DNA from: Sulfurovum sp.
GTDB taxonomy: Bacteria > Campylobacterota > Campylobacteria > Campylobacterales > Sulfurovaceae
Direction of reading: 5' to 3'
Length of the DNA: 48,891 nt
NCBI GenBank assembly: GCA_027068435.1
Contig: JAMOTA010000007.1
Coordinates: 1 to 48,891, forward strand
Part shown: piece after piece, positions 8,614 through 19,477 of the stretch
Numbering within the stretch: the stretch's first letter is position 1
Layout: the number at the start of each line of letters is the position of its first letter
Notes under the pieces: generated by a model
The model's input: the letters and a program-made list of their open reading frames with translations, nothing else
Told to the model about the DNA's origin: nothing
Database searches by the model: none
Translations under genes and position numbers: made by a program

Positions 8614-9374
8614 TATATACCTTTTATTTTTTGCCAAAGTAAGCCTAAGACTTCATGAAATAATATTCTTGACTTTTCTAAGGCGTGTGAAGAGAAAATA
8701 TCTGTATAGTTTAACTCTTTCATACTTGCTTTATGGTCTGTGGGTGCTGGTAGTGGAGAGAGTCCTTCATGGGTAAAGAACTTCATGGCTCGTATCATGT
8801 GAGAAGCAGAAGTAACTAAAACAAAAGGAGCATCACCCAATACTTTTTTAGCCATTATGGCCTCTTCTTGAGTATCTTTAGGTTTAGAAAAAAGGATAAG
8901 ACTCTCTTTTTTTATGCCTAATGCTTGTGCTAATCTACTCTGCATCACTGCATGTGGGGTATGTCCATGAAGACCACTATACCCTGAGACTATAATTTTA
9001 GCATTTTCATTGAGTTTGTGGTAAAGACGTATGCCTTCGTTGAGTCTAATAACGGCACTTTCATCTATTTGTGAGGTAATAGGTTGCGTATGGTCTGTCG
9101 TATGACCTCCTCCTAACACATAAATATACTTTATATCTTTAGGTACTTTATTTAATGTAAGGTAGCTAGACTCTAGTGGGGTTAGGAGTGTATTTACTAA
9201 TGGTGAATAGGACCATGTAAAAAGCCAAATAACACTTAGTGTCACCATAAACTTGGCTTTTGTTAACCGCTTTTTATGAAGAAATAGTAGAGCTATAAGA
9301 AGAAATATAATGCCTAATGGTAGTGGCATAAGAAACATAGAGATAATTTTTTTTAGTATAAAAGTAAAAGTCAT
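8613..9374 (-). CDS. ElyC/YdcF-like DUF218 envelope protein
   Basis: 253 residues. Two N-terminal membrane segments (about 10-30 and 40-58) precede a DUF218 domain. That domain shows YIYVLGGGH, RLNEGIRLYHKLNENAKIIVSGY, a D-T-Q-E-E motif (SKPKDTQEEA) and VLVTSASHMIRAM. E. coli ElyC affects peptidoglycan synthesis and the handling of the undecaprenyl carrier at low temperature. Whether this homologue does the same is inference. The stop overlaps the DUF2461 start (TAATG). Confidence 0.85.
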   Translation of the reverse strand: MTFTFILKKIISMFLMPLPLGIIFLLIALLFLHKKRLTKAKFMVTLSVIWLFTWSYSPLVNTLLTPLESSYLTLNKVPKDIKYIYVLGGGHTTDHTQPITSQIDESAVIRLNEGIRLYHKLNENAKIIVSGYSGLHGHTPHAVMQSRLAQALGIKKESLILFSKPKDTQEEAIMAKKVLGDAPFVLVTSASHMIRAMKFFTHEGLSPLPAPTDHKASMKELNYTDIFSSHALEKSRILFHEVLGLLWQKIKGI

Positions 9375-9385
9375 AACAGTTACCT

Positions 9386-10603
9386 TTACACTATGACACG
9401 TGTAGCATCAGCATCTAGTTCCATAACTTTCCATGGTAGTCCTTGCTTGTTTAACTCCTCCATAAATGGATCAGGGTCAAACTCTTCCATGTTAAAGACT
9501 CCATTACCTTGCCATTTTCCCTCTAACATAAGTTTAGCTCCTATCATGGCTGGGACACCTGTTGTGTAGCTTACTCCTTGGCTCATGACCTCTTTAAAAC
9601 ACTTTTCATGGTCAGTGACTTGGTAAATGTAAACAGTTTTTTCTTTACCATCTTTTATACCCTTTGCAAAGATACCAATGTTGGTTAAACCTTTAGTTCG
9701 TGAGCCAAGACTAGCTGGGTCTGGAAGTAGGGTAGCTAAAAACTCCATAGGAACGATTTTCATACCTTTGTGTTCTACCTCTTTTATGCCTAGCATACCT
9801 ACGTTTTCAAGACACTTCATGTGTGTAAGGTAAGACTCTCCAAAGGTCATAAAGAAACGAATTCTATTAAGACCTTTTATATGTTTAACTAAACTCTCCA
9901 TCTCTTCATGGTAGAGTAGGTAGGAGTCTTTTGCTCCTACTTCAGGGTAGTTCCACACTTGCTTGATAGCCATAGGTTCTGTTTCTATCCATTGACCATT
10001 TTCCCAGTAACGCCCTTTTGCTGAGACTTCACGAAGATTTATTTCTGGGTTAAAGTTTGTAGCAAAAGCATAACCATGGTCTCCTGCGTTACAGTCAAGT
10101 ATATCTATGGTGTGTATCTCATCGAAGTAGTATTTTTGGGCATAAGCACAAAAAACATTGGTAACACCTGGGTCAAAGCCACTTCCAAGAAGCCCCATAA
10201 TGTTTGTTTTTCTAAACTCTTCATCTCTAGCCCACTGCTCTTTGTACTCAAATTTTGCACTATCAGGGTGTTCATAGTTTGCAGTATCTAAGTAATCAAC
10301 TTCACAATGCTGACATGCATCCATGATTGTTAAGTCTTGGTAAGGCAGGGCTACATTTATAACAATATTTGCACCCGTAGTTGTAATAAGTTCAATAAGA
10401 TCAGGTACTAAATCTGCATCCACTTGAGCAGTTTTAAGTGTTACGTTTGTACGTGTTTTAACATTGGCAGCAATAGCATTACATTTACTTAAAGTTCTAC
10501 TAGCAAGAGTTATCTCGCCAAAGGTATCACTATTCATAGCACATTTAAATGCAACCACATTTCCAACACCACCAGCACCGATGATAAGGGTTTTTTTAGA
10601 CAT
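9386..10603 (-). CDS. Carboxynorspermidine synthase (saccharopine dehydrogenase family)
   Basis: 405 residues. The N-terminal Rossmann motif is IIGAGGVGNVVAFKC, followed by saccharopine-dehydrogenase-like segments DYLDTANYEHPD and LLGSGFDPGVTNVFCAYA. In Campylobacterota this family is carboxy(nor)spermidine dehydrogenase (CASDH), which reductively condenses aspartate semialdehyde with putrescine or diaminopropane in the alternative spermidine pathway. The partner decarboxylase (nspC) is not in the window. True saccharopine dehydrogenase is less likely, given length and lineage. Confidence 0.87.
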   Translation of the reverse strand: MSKKTLIIGAGGVGNVVAFKCAMNSDTFGEITLASRTLSKCNAIAANVKTRTNVTLKTAQVDADLVPDLIELITTTGANIVINVALPYQDLTIMDACQHCEVDYLDTANYEHPDSAKFEYKEQWARDEEFRKTNIMGLLGSGFDPGVTNVFCAYAQKYYFDEIHTIDILDCNAGDHGYAFATNFNPEINLREVSAKGRYWENGQWIETEPMAIKQVWNYPEVGAKDSYLLYHEEMESLVKHIKGLNRIRFFMTFGESYLTHMKCLENVGMLGIKEVEHKGMKIVPMEFLATLLPDPASLGSRTKGLTNIGIFAKGIKDGKEKTVYIYQVTDHEKCFKEVMSQGVSYTTGVPAMIGAKLMLEGKWQGNGVFNMEEFDPDPFMEELNKQGLPWKVMELDADATRVIV

Positions 10604-10776
10604 TAAGAACTCCTAGAAAATTAATAAGATAATTTTACCCTAAATAATAATTATTTGCTACATAACTTGATCTAAATAAAGAGATAAACAAGGATAATGG
10701 AGAGTAGTGTTATTATCATGTTTGTATTATAACTTATTTTAGATATGATTCTTTACTTAAAATATAGGATATAAAG
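10604..10776. other. Divergent intergenic region with AT-rich dyad
   Basis: It separates the CASDH gene (minus) from the DedA-like gene (plus). A 15-bp dyad AAATAAT-A-ATTATTT lies at 10642-10656 with Fur/PerR-like 7-1-7 geometry, but its AT-only content makes chance likely. No other feature is seen. Confidence 0.3.
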
Positions 10777-11340
10777 ATGGATTTTTCTTCATTAGAGACT
10801 TGGGGATACTTCGCTATTGCATTTTTTGCTTTTGGGGGTTCTTTGTTTATTGTTGCAGCAGCTGGTGTCTTTTCATTTATGGGAAATATGGATTTAACGA
10901 TAGCACTATCTGTAGCAATTGTGTCAAACTTTTTAGGAGATGTCTTTCTATTTTACTTAGGAAAATATCAGAAAAAAGAGATACAACCTTACTTTGCCAA
11001 GCATAAAAGGAAAATAGCCCTTGCAACGCTTATAATGCGTAAGTATGGAGTATTAGCTATCTTTATACAGAAGTTTCTTTATGGGATTAAAACTTTAGTT
11101 CCTCTCTCTATGGCACTCTCTAAGTATGACTTTAAAAAGTTTATTTTTTATAATGTGTTTGCCTCTATCGTTTTTGTTTTAACTATAGGACTTAGTGCAT
11201 ACTACTCTAGTGAAGCGATTATAGACTTTTTTAAACTGATAAAAGAACGCCCATGGATAGCCCCTCTAGTGTTGTTTAGTATTATTGGGTTAGTGTGGTT
11301 AGTAATGGAGAAGATGACAAAGAAAAAGAAGAAAAATTAG
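10777..11340 (+). CDS. DedA/VTT-domain membrane protein
   Basis: 187 residues with four to five hydrophobic segments and a lysine-rich C-terminus (KMTKKKKKN). The VTT/DedA signature region includes SNFLGDVFLFYLGKYQKK, then a basic cytoplasmic stretch, then FIQKFLYGIKTLVPLSMALSKYDFKKFI, where Gly and Pro mark the re-entrant loop. DedA proteins flip polyprenyl phosphate or phospholipids and support proton-motive force. The specific substrate is unknown. It converges on the Rrf2 gene with a 2-nt gap. Confidence 0.83.
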   Translation: MDFSSLETWGYFAIAFFAFGGSLFIVAAAGVFSFMGNMDLTIALSVAIVSNFLGDVFLFYLGKYQKKEIQPYFAKHKRKIALATLIMRKYGVLAIFIQKFLYGIKTLVPLSMALSKYDFKKFIFYNVFASIVFVLTIGLSAYYSSEAIIDFFKLIKERPWIAPLVLFSIIGLVWLVMEKMTKKKKKN

Positions 11341-11342
11341 GG

Positions 11343-11756
11343 TTATATTTTAGACCCTTCTCCTGCTATATCTGCTAAGCTTGACTCTTGAAACATTTTT
11401 TGAAGTTGAAGTTTAGGTTTCATCCATTGGTCATGCATAGAACATTTACAGAGTTTATTACATACACCAATACCTAAAAGACACTGTTTGTCACTAATAT
11501 TATCATTAAATATATATAATATATCATCTACTTTTATCTCTGATGCTACTTTTTTTAGTTGGTATCCACCATCTCTTCCTCTAATAGAGACAACTAAATT
11601 AGCTTTGACTAATTCAGTCATAATTTTAGTTAAAAATTTATAAGGGATAATGAGTGCATCTGCTAACATTGTAGCATTAATAAGTGTAGAGTCTTGTTTG
11701 TCTGCCATATAGGCCAAAATTCTTATAGCATATTGTGATGTATTGCTTAAGTTCAT
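11343..11756 (-). CDS. Rrf2-family regulator, NsrR-like
   Basis: 137 residues. The N-terminal winged helix (about 1-80) has the Rrf2 features SNTSQYAIRILAYMA and SIRGRDGGYQL. A cysteine cluster C92, C99, C103, C105 sits where NsrR and IscR bind an Fe-S cluster; C92/C99/C105 are the likeliest ligands. NsrR senses NO by damage to a [4Fe-4S] cluster and derepresses NO-detoxifying genes. The gene is divergent from norCBDQEF, and paired dyads lie in the shared region, so control of nor is the likely role. The exact NsrR assignment is inference. Confidence 0.82.
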   Translation of the reverse strand: MNLSNTSQYAIRILAYMADKQDSTLINATMLADALIIPYKFLTKIMTELVKANLVVSIRGRDGGYQLKKVASEIKVDDILYIFNDNISDKQCLLGIGVCNKLCKCSMHDQWMKPKLQLQKMFQESSLADIAGEGSKI

Positions 11757-11833
11757 TTTGACCTCTTAAATATTTTATTTATTTAAACGCAAAAGTATAA
11801 TATAAACTTACTTGGATTCACATCATAAGCGAA

Positions 11834-11911
11834 TACCCTTAAGTAATTACTACTTAAAGGTAGTATTAATTTTTTTTTGGCTAATATTTCACATACTATC
11901 TGAAGGTAGAA
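11834..11911 (+). promoter_or_regulatory. norC promoter bracketed by two operator dyads
   Basis: Dyad 1 is TACTAC-N6-GTAGTA at 11848-11865. Dyad 2 is TACTAT-N6-GTAGAA at 11894-11911; 14 of 18 positions match dyad 1 and the centres are 46 bp apart. A -10-like TAATAT at 11882-11887 lies between them, so dyad 1 covers the -35 zone and dyad 2 the start-site zone. Dyad 1 is nested in a second inverted repeat, TACC-c-TTAAGTA (11834-11845), 5-nt centre, TACTTAA-a-GGTA (11851-11862). This looks like a repressor control region, most likely bound by the divergent Rrf2 protein. Confidence 0.6.
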
Positions 11912-11929
11912 TTAAAAAAAGGATTATTG

Positions 11930-12376
11930 ATGACTGAGCGTATAACAAAAAGTATGGCAAAGAATATCTATTATGGTGGTGGTACATTTGCCCTCCTTAT
12001 ATTTATTGCACTTGTTTTTGATACTGTTAAACAGATACCAGAGAGATCAAACGAAGTAAAGATGAGTGCTTCTGTTGTTCTAGGTAAAAAACTTTGGGAA
12101 AAGAACAACTGTGTGGGATGCCATACTCTTATTGGAGAGGGAGCATACTATGCACCTGAACTTATGAATGTATTTCAAAGAAGAGGAGCTTCTAATGAAG
12201 AGGGATTTAAAGCATATATGCAAGGATGGATGGCAGCTCAACCACTATCAACTCCAAACAGAAGAAAAATGCCACAATTTCATTTAACTAATGAAGAAGT
12301 TGACCATTTATCAGATTTCCTAATTTGGACATCACAAGTTAATGCCAATGACTGGCCACCAACAATTGAAGGGTAG
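11930..12376 (+). CDS. norC: Nitric oxide reductase cytochrome c subunit NorC
   Basis: 148 residues from ATG 11930 (AAAAAGG upstream), preferred over TTG 11927. NorC is the membrane-anchored monohaem cytochrome that feeds electrons to NorB. One N-terminal membrane helix (about 16-32) is followed by a periplasmic domain with CVGCH at 61-65 and the NorC-typical TLIGEGAYYAPEL. The axial Met is probably in RRKMPQF. It is the first gene of the norCBDQEF operon, 9 nt before norB. Confidence 0.95.
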   Translation: MTERITKSMAKNIYYGGGTFALLIFIALVFDTVKQIPERSNEVKMSASVVLGKKLWEKNNCVGCHTLIGEGAYYAPELMNVFQRRGASNEEGFKAYMQGWMAAQPLSTPNRRKMPQFHLTNEEVDHLSDFLIWTSQVNANDWPPTIEG

Positions 12377-15545
<3,169 letters not shown>

Positions 15546-15557
15546 AAAGGAAAACAG

Positions 15558-16349
15558 ATGTCAGAAACATATTATTTACCACAAGGCAATGAAGTTGAGC
15601 TTTTTGAAGCATCTGCTTCTATGAACTTACCAGTGCTTATTAAGGGTCCTACAGGATGTGGGAAAACAAGGTTTATTGAACATATGGGCGAAAAACTAAA
15701 CCGTGAAGTCTATACCGTTGTTTGTCATGATGACCTCAGTGCATCAGACTTAGTAGGTCGTCATCTTATAAATGAAAATGGAACCTATTGGCAAGATGGA
15801 CCCCTCACTAAAGCTGTACGAAATGGTGGTATCTGTTACCTAGATGAGATTATAGAAGCTAGAAAAGATACTACAGTTGTTCTACACTCACTTGCAGATT
15901 ATAGAAGAGTACTACCCATAGATAGAACAGGAGAAGTTATAGAAGCACATCCTGATTTCATGTTAGTAGTCTCTTATAATCCTGGTTATCAAAATGTTTT
16001 AAAAGGTATGAAGCCTAGTACTAAGCAGAGGTTTATATCACTTAGTTTTGACTACCCAAAAGCTGAAATAGAAAAAGAGATAGTTATAAAAGAGAGTGGG
16101 GTAGCTGAAGAGATAGCTCAAAAACTTGTAAATATTGCAGGGGAGATAAGACAACTCACCGATACTGATATTCAAGAAGCAGTTTCAACAAGACTTCTTA
16201 TCTATGCTGGAAAACTTATTACAAAAGGTTTTGACCCATATCAAGCGTGTATGCACTCCATAGTAGAATCACTTTCTGATGAGGCAGATGTTTTAGATGT
16301 GCTTGAAAAACTTATAGCATTGCATTTTCCAAGGAGTTTAAATGTCTAA
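15558..16349 (+). CDS. norQ: NorQ: MoxR-type AAA+ ATPase
   Basis: 263 residues. Walker A is GPTGCGKT (30-37), Walker B is ICYLDE with D96-E97, and the sensor-1 region is LVVSYNPGYQ. This is the CbbQ/NorQ branch of MoxR ATPases; it forms a hexamer and, with NorD, activates NorB. It follows norD after 12 nt with an AAAAAGGAAA ribosome-binding site and overlaps norE by 8 nt. Confidence 0.95.
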   Translation: MSETYYLPQGNEVELFEASASMNLPVLIKGPTGCGKTRFIEHMGEKLNREVYTVVCHDDLSASDLVGRHLINENGTYWQDGPLTKAVRNGGICYLDEIIEARKDTTVVLHSLADYRRVLPIDRTGEVIEAHPDFMLVVSYNPGYQNVLKGMKPSTKQRFISLSFDYPKAEIEKEIVIKESGVAEEIAQKLVNIAGEIRQLTDTDIQEAVSTRLLIYAGKLITKGFDPYQACMHSIVESLSDEADVLDVLEKLIALHFPRSLNV

Positions 16350-16941
16350 AAGTATCTCTCTAAAAGAGGCATATCCTCCTGGTGACCTAGCAATTTGGGT
16401 TATTATTTATGTTGAATTTATTACTTTTGCACTATTGTTTTTAGGCTATGCTTTTTCAAGAAGACTTGATGTTGAACTCTTTAATGCTTCACAATTAGCT
16501 GTTAATCAGACATCAGGTTTTGTTAATACAATTATTTTGATTACAAGTAGTTATTTTGTAGTGAAAGCCGTTCATAGTATTAAAAATATGACAGCAGATA
16601 CTCTACAAGAGTCAAATAAAGAAGCTTCCAAATGGCTACTTTTTGCTATTCTCTGTGGTCTTGCATTTGTAACAATAAAAATTATAGAATTTTCACATAT
16701 ATTTGGAATGGGTATAAACCTTAGTACCAATAGATTTTTTATGTTCTATATTATGTTAACAGTATTCCACTTTTTACATGTCATTTTAGGCTCTGGTATT
16801 TTGTTTCTTATTTATAAGAAAACGAAGATAAATGGTTATTTGCCAAATGATTCAAAAGGTATTGAGACAGGTGCTTCATATTGGCATATGGTAGATTTAT
16901 TGTGGATTGTACTTTTTCCATTAGTTTATATTATAAGATAG
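16342..16941 (+). CDS. norE: NorE: cytochrome c oxidase subunit III-like protein
   Basis: 199 residues and five membrane helices. The start (YPPGDLAIWVIIYVEFITFALLF) and the end (TGASYWHMVDLLWIVLFPLVYI) are typical of COX3-like NorE proteins. NorE is not part of the catalytic core; it improves NO reductase activity in Paracoccus. It overlaps norQ by 8 nt and is 9 nt from norF. Confidence 0.9.
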   Translation: MSKSISLKEAYPPGDLAIWVIIYVEFITFALLFLGYAFSRRLDVELFNASQLAVNQTSGFVNTIILITSSYFVVKAVHSIKNMTADTLQESNKEASKWLLFAILCGLAFVTIKIIEFSHIFGMGINLSTNRFFMFYIMLTVFHFLHVILGSGILFLIYKKTKINGYLPNDSKGIETGASYWHMVDLLWIVLFPLVYIIR

Positions 16942-16950
16942 GTGAAATAA

Positions 16951-17217
16951 ATGACAAAAATTACAAGAACTTTAGAATATATATGGATTGTTTTAATTAT
17001 GCTGACAATATTTGCTTACTCTTTGGGTTATTTCAAATATATAAGTACACCTCTAGTTGCAGTTTTACTCATAACAACATTTCTAAAAGGTCAACTTGTT
17101 ATTGACTACTTTATGGATTTAAAAAAGGTTAGATTAAAATATAGGCTCATACCAATATTATGGCTAACAATTGTCCTCTCACTTATAGCAGTAGCGTATT
17201 ATCTACCGATAGATTAA
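16951..17217 (+). CDS. norF: NorF: small subunit-IV-like membrane protein
   Basis: 88 residues and three hydrophobic segments. The middle stretch LKGQLVIDYFMDLKKVR and the final ILWLTIVLSLIAVAYYL match prokaryotic cytochrome oxidase subunit IV/NorF. It is the last gene of the nor operon. The MFS gene ends 3 nt away on the other strand, and no terminator hairpin is seen between them. Confidence 0.85.
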   Translation: MTKITRTLEYIWIVLIMLTIFAYSLGYFKYISTPLVAVLLITTFLKGQLVIDYFMDLKKVRLKYRLIPILWLTIVLSLIAVAYYLPID

Positions 17218-17220
17218 CTG

Positions 17221-18435
17221 CTATTGCTCTTTTAATTTTAAACTTAAAAAAAGACCTATAGATAAAAGTAAAATAGTGAGTAGGTAAATAAAAGTATAAC
17301 TCTCAACATACGTAAGGAGAATACCTCCTAAAATAGGGAAGAAGAGTCCTAGAGATGTAATATTTGTCTGTAGTGCTGTGTATATAGGGCGTTTATCTTC
17401 TGGGGCTATCTCTATCACTAGATTCATTCCACTAATACTAAAGCCATCAAGTGCTGTTCCAAAAAGAAGAAAAACTAAGGCGTACAGGTAAATATTTTCT
17501 GCAAAGAGTGCAAGTATAAATGCAACTATCATAAAAATAAAGCTCAAAGAGAGCATCTTCTCATAGTGGTGAATTCTTCGCCAAATAAAAGTACTTCCTA
17601 TAATACTACCTACCATTTGCATAGTGATAAATCCACCTAGCATCCAACCTGTTAATGTAAACGAGCTGTTGGCGTTTAAGATAACAAAAGGCATTGCTAA
17701 GTAGTAAGAAAAACTTAGAAATATGACTAATATTTGTTGTTGTAATCTTTTCTCTTTTTTAAGAAGTTGTATAGCATTCCTAATAAAAGTTTTAAAATCT
17801 TTCTCTTTGACTAAAGTTTTCTCTTTAGCTGGCTCTTCTATAGTACTAAAGATAATAAAACCTATAGCCATAAAGAGACTACTTACCATAAAAAGTGCTG
17901 CGTAACTAAGTGGTGCTTCAAAGTGTTGAAGTACATACCCCGCAACCCCACCACTAATAATAGAAGCAATAGACCCTGCTATATTTCTATTTGCCATGGT
18001 TTTACCACGGTACTTTTTTGAAAAAAGTTTAGCTTGAAGCTCTTTAAAGTAAATCGCTCCAAATCCAGCTGTAAATGAAAAGAAGAAAAGACCTAAGCCT
18101 ATAAAAAAGAGAGTGAGAGTTTTATGTGTATCACCCAATAAAAAGATAGATAAACCTATCATAAACCAAGAGATGAAACGAAAGAAAAATACTTTGTTTA
18201 AGTAGGGGAGTACTCTTTTATATGCTTGAGCATGGAAAGCAGCATAAAGTTGTATAGTAATAGCTCCACCACGAAGTAGAGAGACAAAAAGTCCCACAAC
18301 AATAACACTATCTGAAAAGTGGTGAATAATAAGTGGTAAGACAGTTGAAGGCTCTGCTATGGTAATAGCAAGAGCTAAAAAAAATGCATGACTAACATTT
18401 TTTCTATTGTTATTTGGATTATCTATTTTAAACAT
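17221..18435 (-). CDS. MFS transporter
   Basis: 404 residues and about 12 membrane helices in two halves, joined by a charged cytoplasmic loop (about 198-225, EEPAKEKTLVKEKDFKTF). It lacks obvious drug-exporter signatures, and the substrate is unknown. Its ATG is fused to the stop of a 32-codon ORF (TAATG), so its translation may depend on that ORF. A consensus-like promoter and a Fur-box-like sequence lie upstream, so iron-linked export is possible (inference). It converges on norF but is probably unrelated to it. Confidence 0.83.
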   Translation of the reverse strand: MFKIDNPNNNRKNVSHAFFLALAITIAEPSTVLPLIIHHFSDSVIVVGLFVSLLRGGAITIQLYAAFHAQAYKRVLPYLNKVFFFRFISWFMIGLSIFLLGDTHKTLTLFFIGLGLFFFSFTAGFGAIYFKELQAKLFSKKYRGKTMANRNIAGSIASIISGGVAGYVLQHFEAPLSYAALFMVSSLFMAIGFIIFSTIEEPAKEKTLVKEKDFKTFIRNAIQLLKKEKRLQQQILVIFLSFSYYLAMPFVILNANSSFTLTGWMLGGFITMQMVGSIIGSTFIWRRIHHYEKMLSLSFIFMIVAFILALFAENIYLYALVFLLFGTALDGFSISGMNLVIEIAPEDKRPIYTALQTNITSLGLFFPILGGILLTYVESYTFIYLLTILLLSIGLFLSLKLKEQ

Positions 18436-18533
18436 TATGAAGCCGTTATAAATGATTCAATAGCACACTCAACACTTTGAGGTATATCAGTGTAGATAAA
18501 TATAAGTACAGGTAGTGTGTAAATATATTTCAT
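18435..18533 (-). CDS. 32-codon ORF coupled to the MFS gene (leader peptide or small protein)
   Basis: ATG 18533 has AAGGA 7 nt upstream. The ORF encodes 32 residues with a hydrophobic start (KYIYTLPVLIFIYT) and a polar tail (DIPQSVECAIESF), and its TAA overlaps the MFS ATG as TAATG. No family is recognised. The good ribosome-binding site, the exact overlap and the promoter 40-70 nt upstream favour real translation. It may be a leader peptide, a small membrane protein, or just the means to translate the MFS gene, which has no strong site of its own. Confidence 0.45.
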   Translation of the reverse strand: MKYIYTLPVLIFIYTDIPQSVECAIESFITAS

Positions 18534-18581
18534 ATAATTCCTTGATAATATTTAGTGTATATTAGTTAAAATAAGATATAA

Positions 18582-18610
18582 ATGATAGCATAATTCTGAC
18601 AAAATGTCAA
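18582..18610 (-). promoter_or_regulatory. Promoter of the MFS transcription unit
   Basis: On the minus strand: -35 TTGACA (18605-18610), a 17-nt spacer, then TG-C-TATCAT (-10 at 18582-18587). This is an unusually complete sigma-70 promoter for an AT-rich Campylobacterota-like genome. A TGAC-N5-GTCA dyad (18597-18609) overlaps the -35. Confidence 0.6.
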
Positions 18611-18617
18611 CAATAAA

Positions 18618-18636
18618 ACTAATAATAATCATTATC
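18618..18636. promoter_or_regulatory. Fur-box-like site between divergent promoters
   Basis: The 19-mer at 18618-18636 matches the classical Fur consensus (GATAAT GATAAT CATTATC) at 16 of 19 positions by eye, with the right half intact (AATCATTATC). It covers the -35 zone of the cytochrome promoter and lies 8 bp upstream of the MFS -35. Iron control of either unit is inference. Confidence 0.5.
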
Positions 18637-18648
18637 TATACTTATATA

Positions 18649-18657
18649 TGTTATAAT
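18649..18657 (+). promoter_or_regulatory. Extended -10 promoter of the dihaem cytochrome gene
   Basis: TG-T-TATAAT at 18649-18657 is a perfect extended -10, 36 nt before ATG 18693. The expected -35 zone lies inside the Fur-like site. Confidence 0.55.
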
Positions 18658-18692
18658 CTAGCTTGTTAATATTTTAATAAAAAGGATTTAAA

Positions 18693-19469
18693 ATGAAAAT
18701 GAAAAATGCTCTAGTATTTACAGTAATTTCTACATCAACGCTATTTTCTCAATCAGGGGATATGCTTTTTAACAAAAATTGTGCAATTTGTCATGCTACA
18801 GTAATAGGTGTAAATGAAGCAGGTGGAAAGGTTACACCTATTTATGATGCTCCCTATGCGAAAGATATTATAAATAAATTGAAAATTGAAACAAAAACAA
18901 AAGAAGCATTTATTACTTTTATAAAGGATTATATAAACGAACCAAATAAAAGAAAGTCTTTATATGGAAAAAAAGCTATTAAAGATTTTGGGCTTATGCC
19001 ATCATTAAAAGGTGCAATGACAGAGAATGAATCAACTATATTAGCTGAATATCTTTATAATGATTATGGGAAAATTATAAAAAAAGAGGAAGTAAAAAAA
19101 GTCATACTTTCTGAAGAAGAAAAAAGCTTAAGAGAGGAAGTGAAAAAAAATGAGATACTTTTTAGTAAATATTGTGCAAGTTGTCATGCAACAGCAGTTG
19201 GAGTAAATGAGTCAGGAGGAAAGGTTACAGCTTTTTATGAAGCACCATTTGTAAAAGATGTCATGATAAAGATAAAAGATGAAACAAAAACAAAAGAAGC
19301 ATTTATAGATTTTATAAAAGACTATATAAACGAACCAAATAAAAGAAAGTCTTTATATGGAAAAAAAGCAATTAAGAATTTTGGACTTATGCCATCTTTA
19401 AAAGGTGTAATGACAGAAGATGAAATTAATGGTTTAGCTGATTATCTTTATACTGTATATGGTAAATAA
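18693..19469 (+). CDS. Periplasmic dihaem cytochrome c made of two near-identical domains
   Basis: 258 residues with a cleavable signal peptide (about 1-20, ending LFSQ). There are two c-type haem motifs, C30-x2-C33-H34 and C161-x2-C164-H165, exactly 131 residues apart. Each domain ends in FGLMPSLKG, whose Met is the likely axial ligand, and in a terminal AEYLY/ADYLY helix. A Lys/Glu-rich helix (about 127-155) joins them. It is probably a periplasmic electron carrier, partner unknown. The domains arose by tandem duplication that is still clear in the DNA. CcsBA, encoded later in the window, would attach the haem. Confidence 0.88.
   Translation: MKMKNALVFTVISTSTLFSQSGDMLFNKNCAICHATVIGVNEAGGKVTPIYDAPYAKDIINKLKIETKTKEAFITFIKDYINEPNKRKSLYGKKAIKDFGLMPSLKGAMTENESTILAEYLYNDYGKIIKKEEVKKVILSEEEKSLREEVKKNEILFSKYCASCHATAVGVNESGGKVTAFYEAPFVKDVMIKIKDETKTKEAFIDFIKDYINEPNKRKSLYGKKAIKNFGLMPSLKGVMTEDEINGLADYLYTVYGK
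18762..19070 (+). repeat. Tandem coding repeat, unit 1
   Basis: Codons 24-126 of the cytochrome gene. The period to unit 2 is 393 nt (131 codons). A 47-nt block (18930-18976) is identical to 19323-19369. Confidence 0.85.
19155..19463 (+). repeat. Tandem coding repeat, unit 2
   Basis: Codons 155-257. It includes the 47-nt block at 19323-19369, identical to 18930-18976. Silent sites are also shared, which points to recent duplication or gene conversion. Confidence 0.85.
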
Positions 19470-19477
19470 ATTTCAAT

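Noticed and set aside
10642..10656. AAATAAT-A-ATTATTT as a Fur or PerR site
   Set aside because: AT-only sequence in an AT-rich gap; no promoter could be aligned with it.
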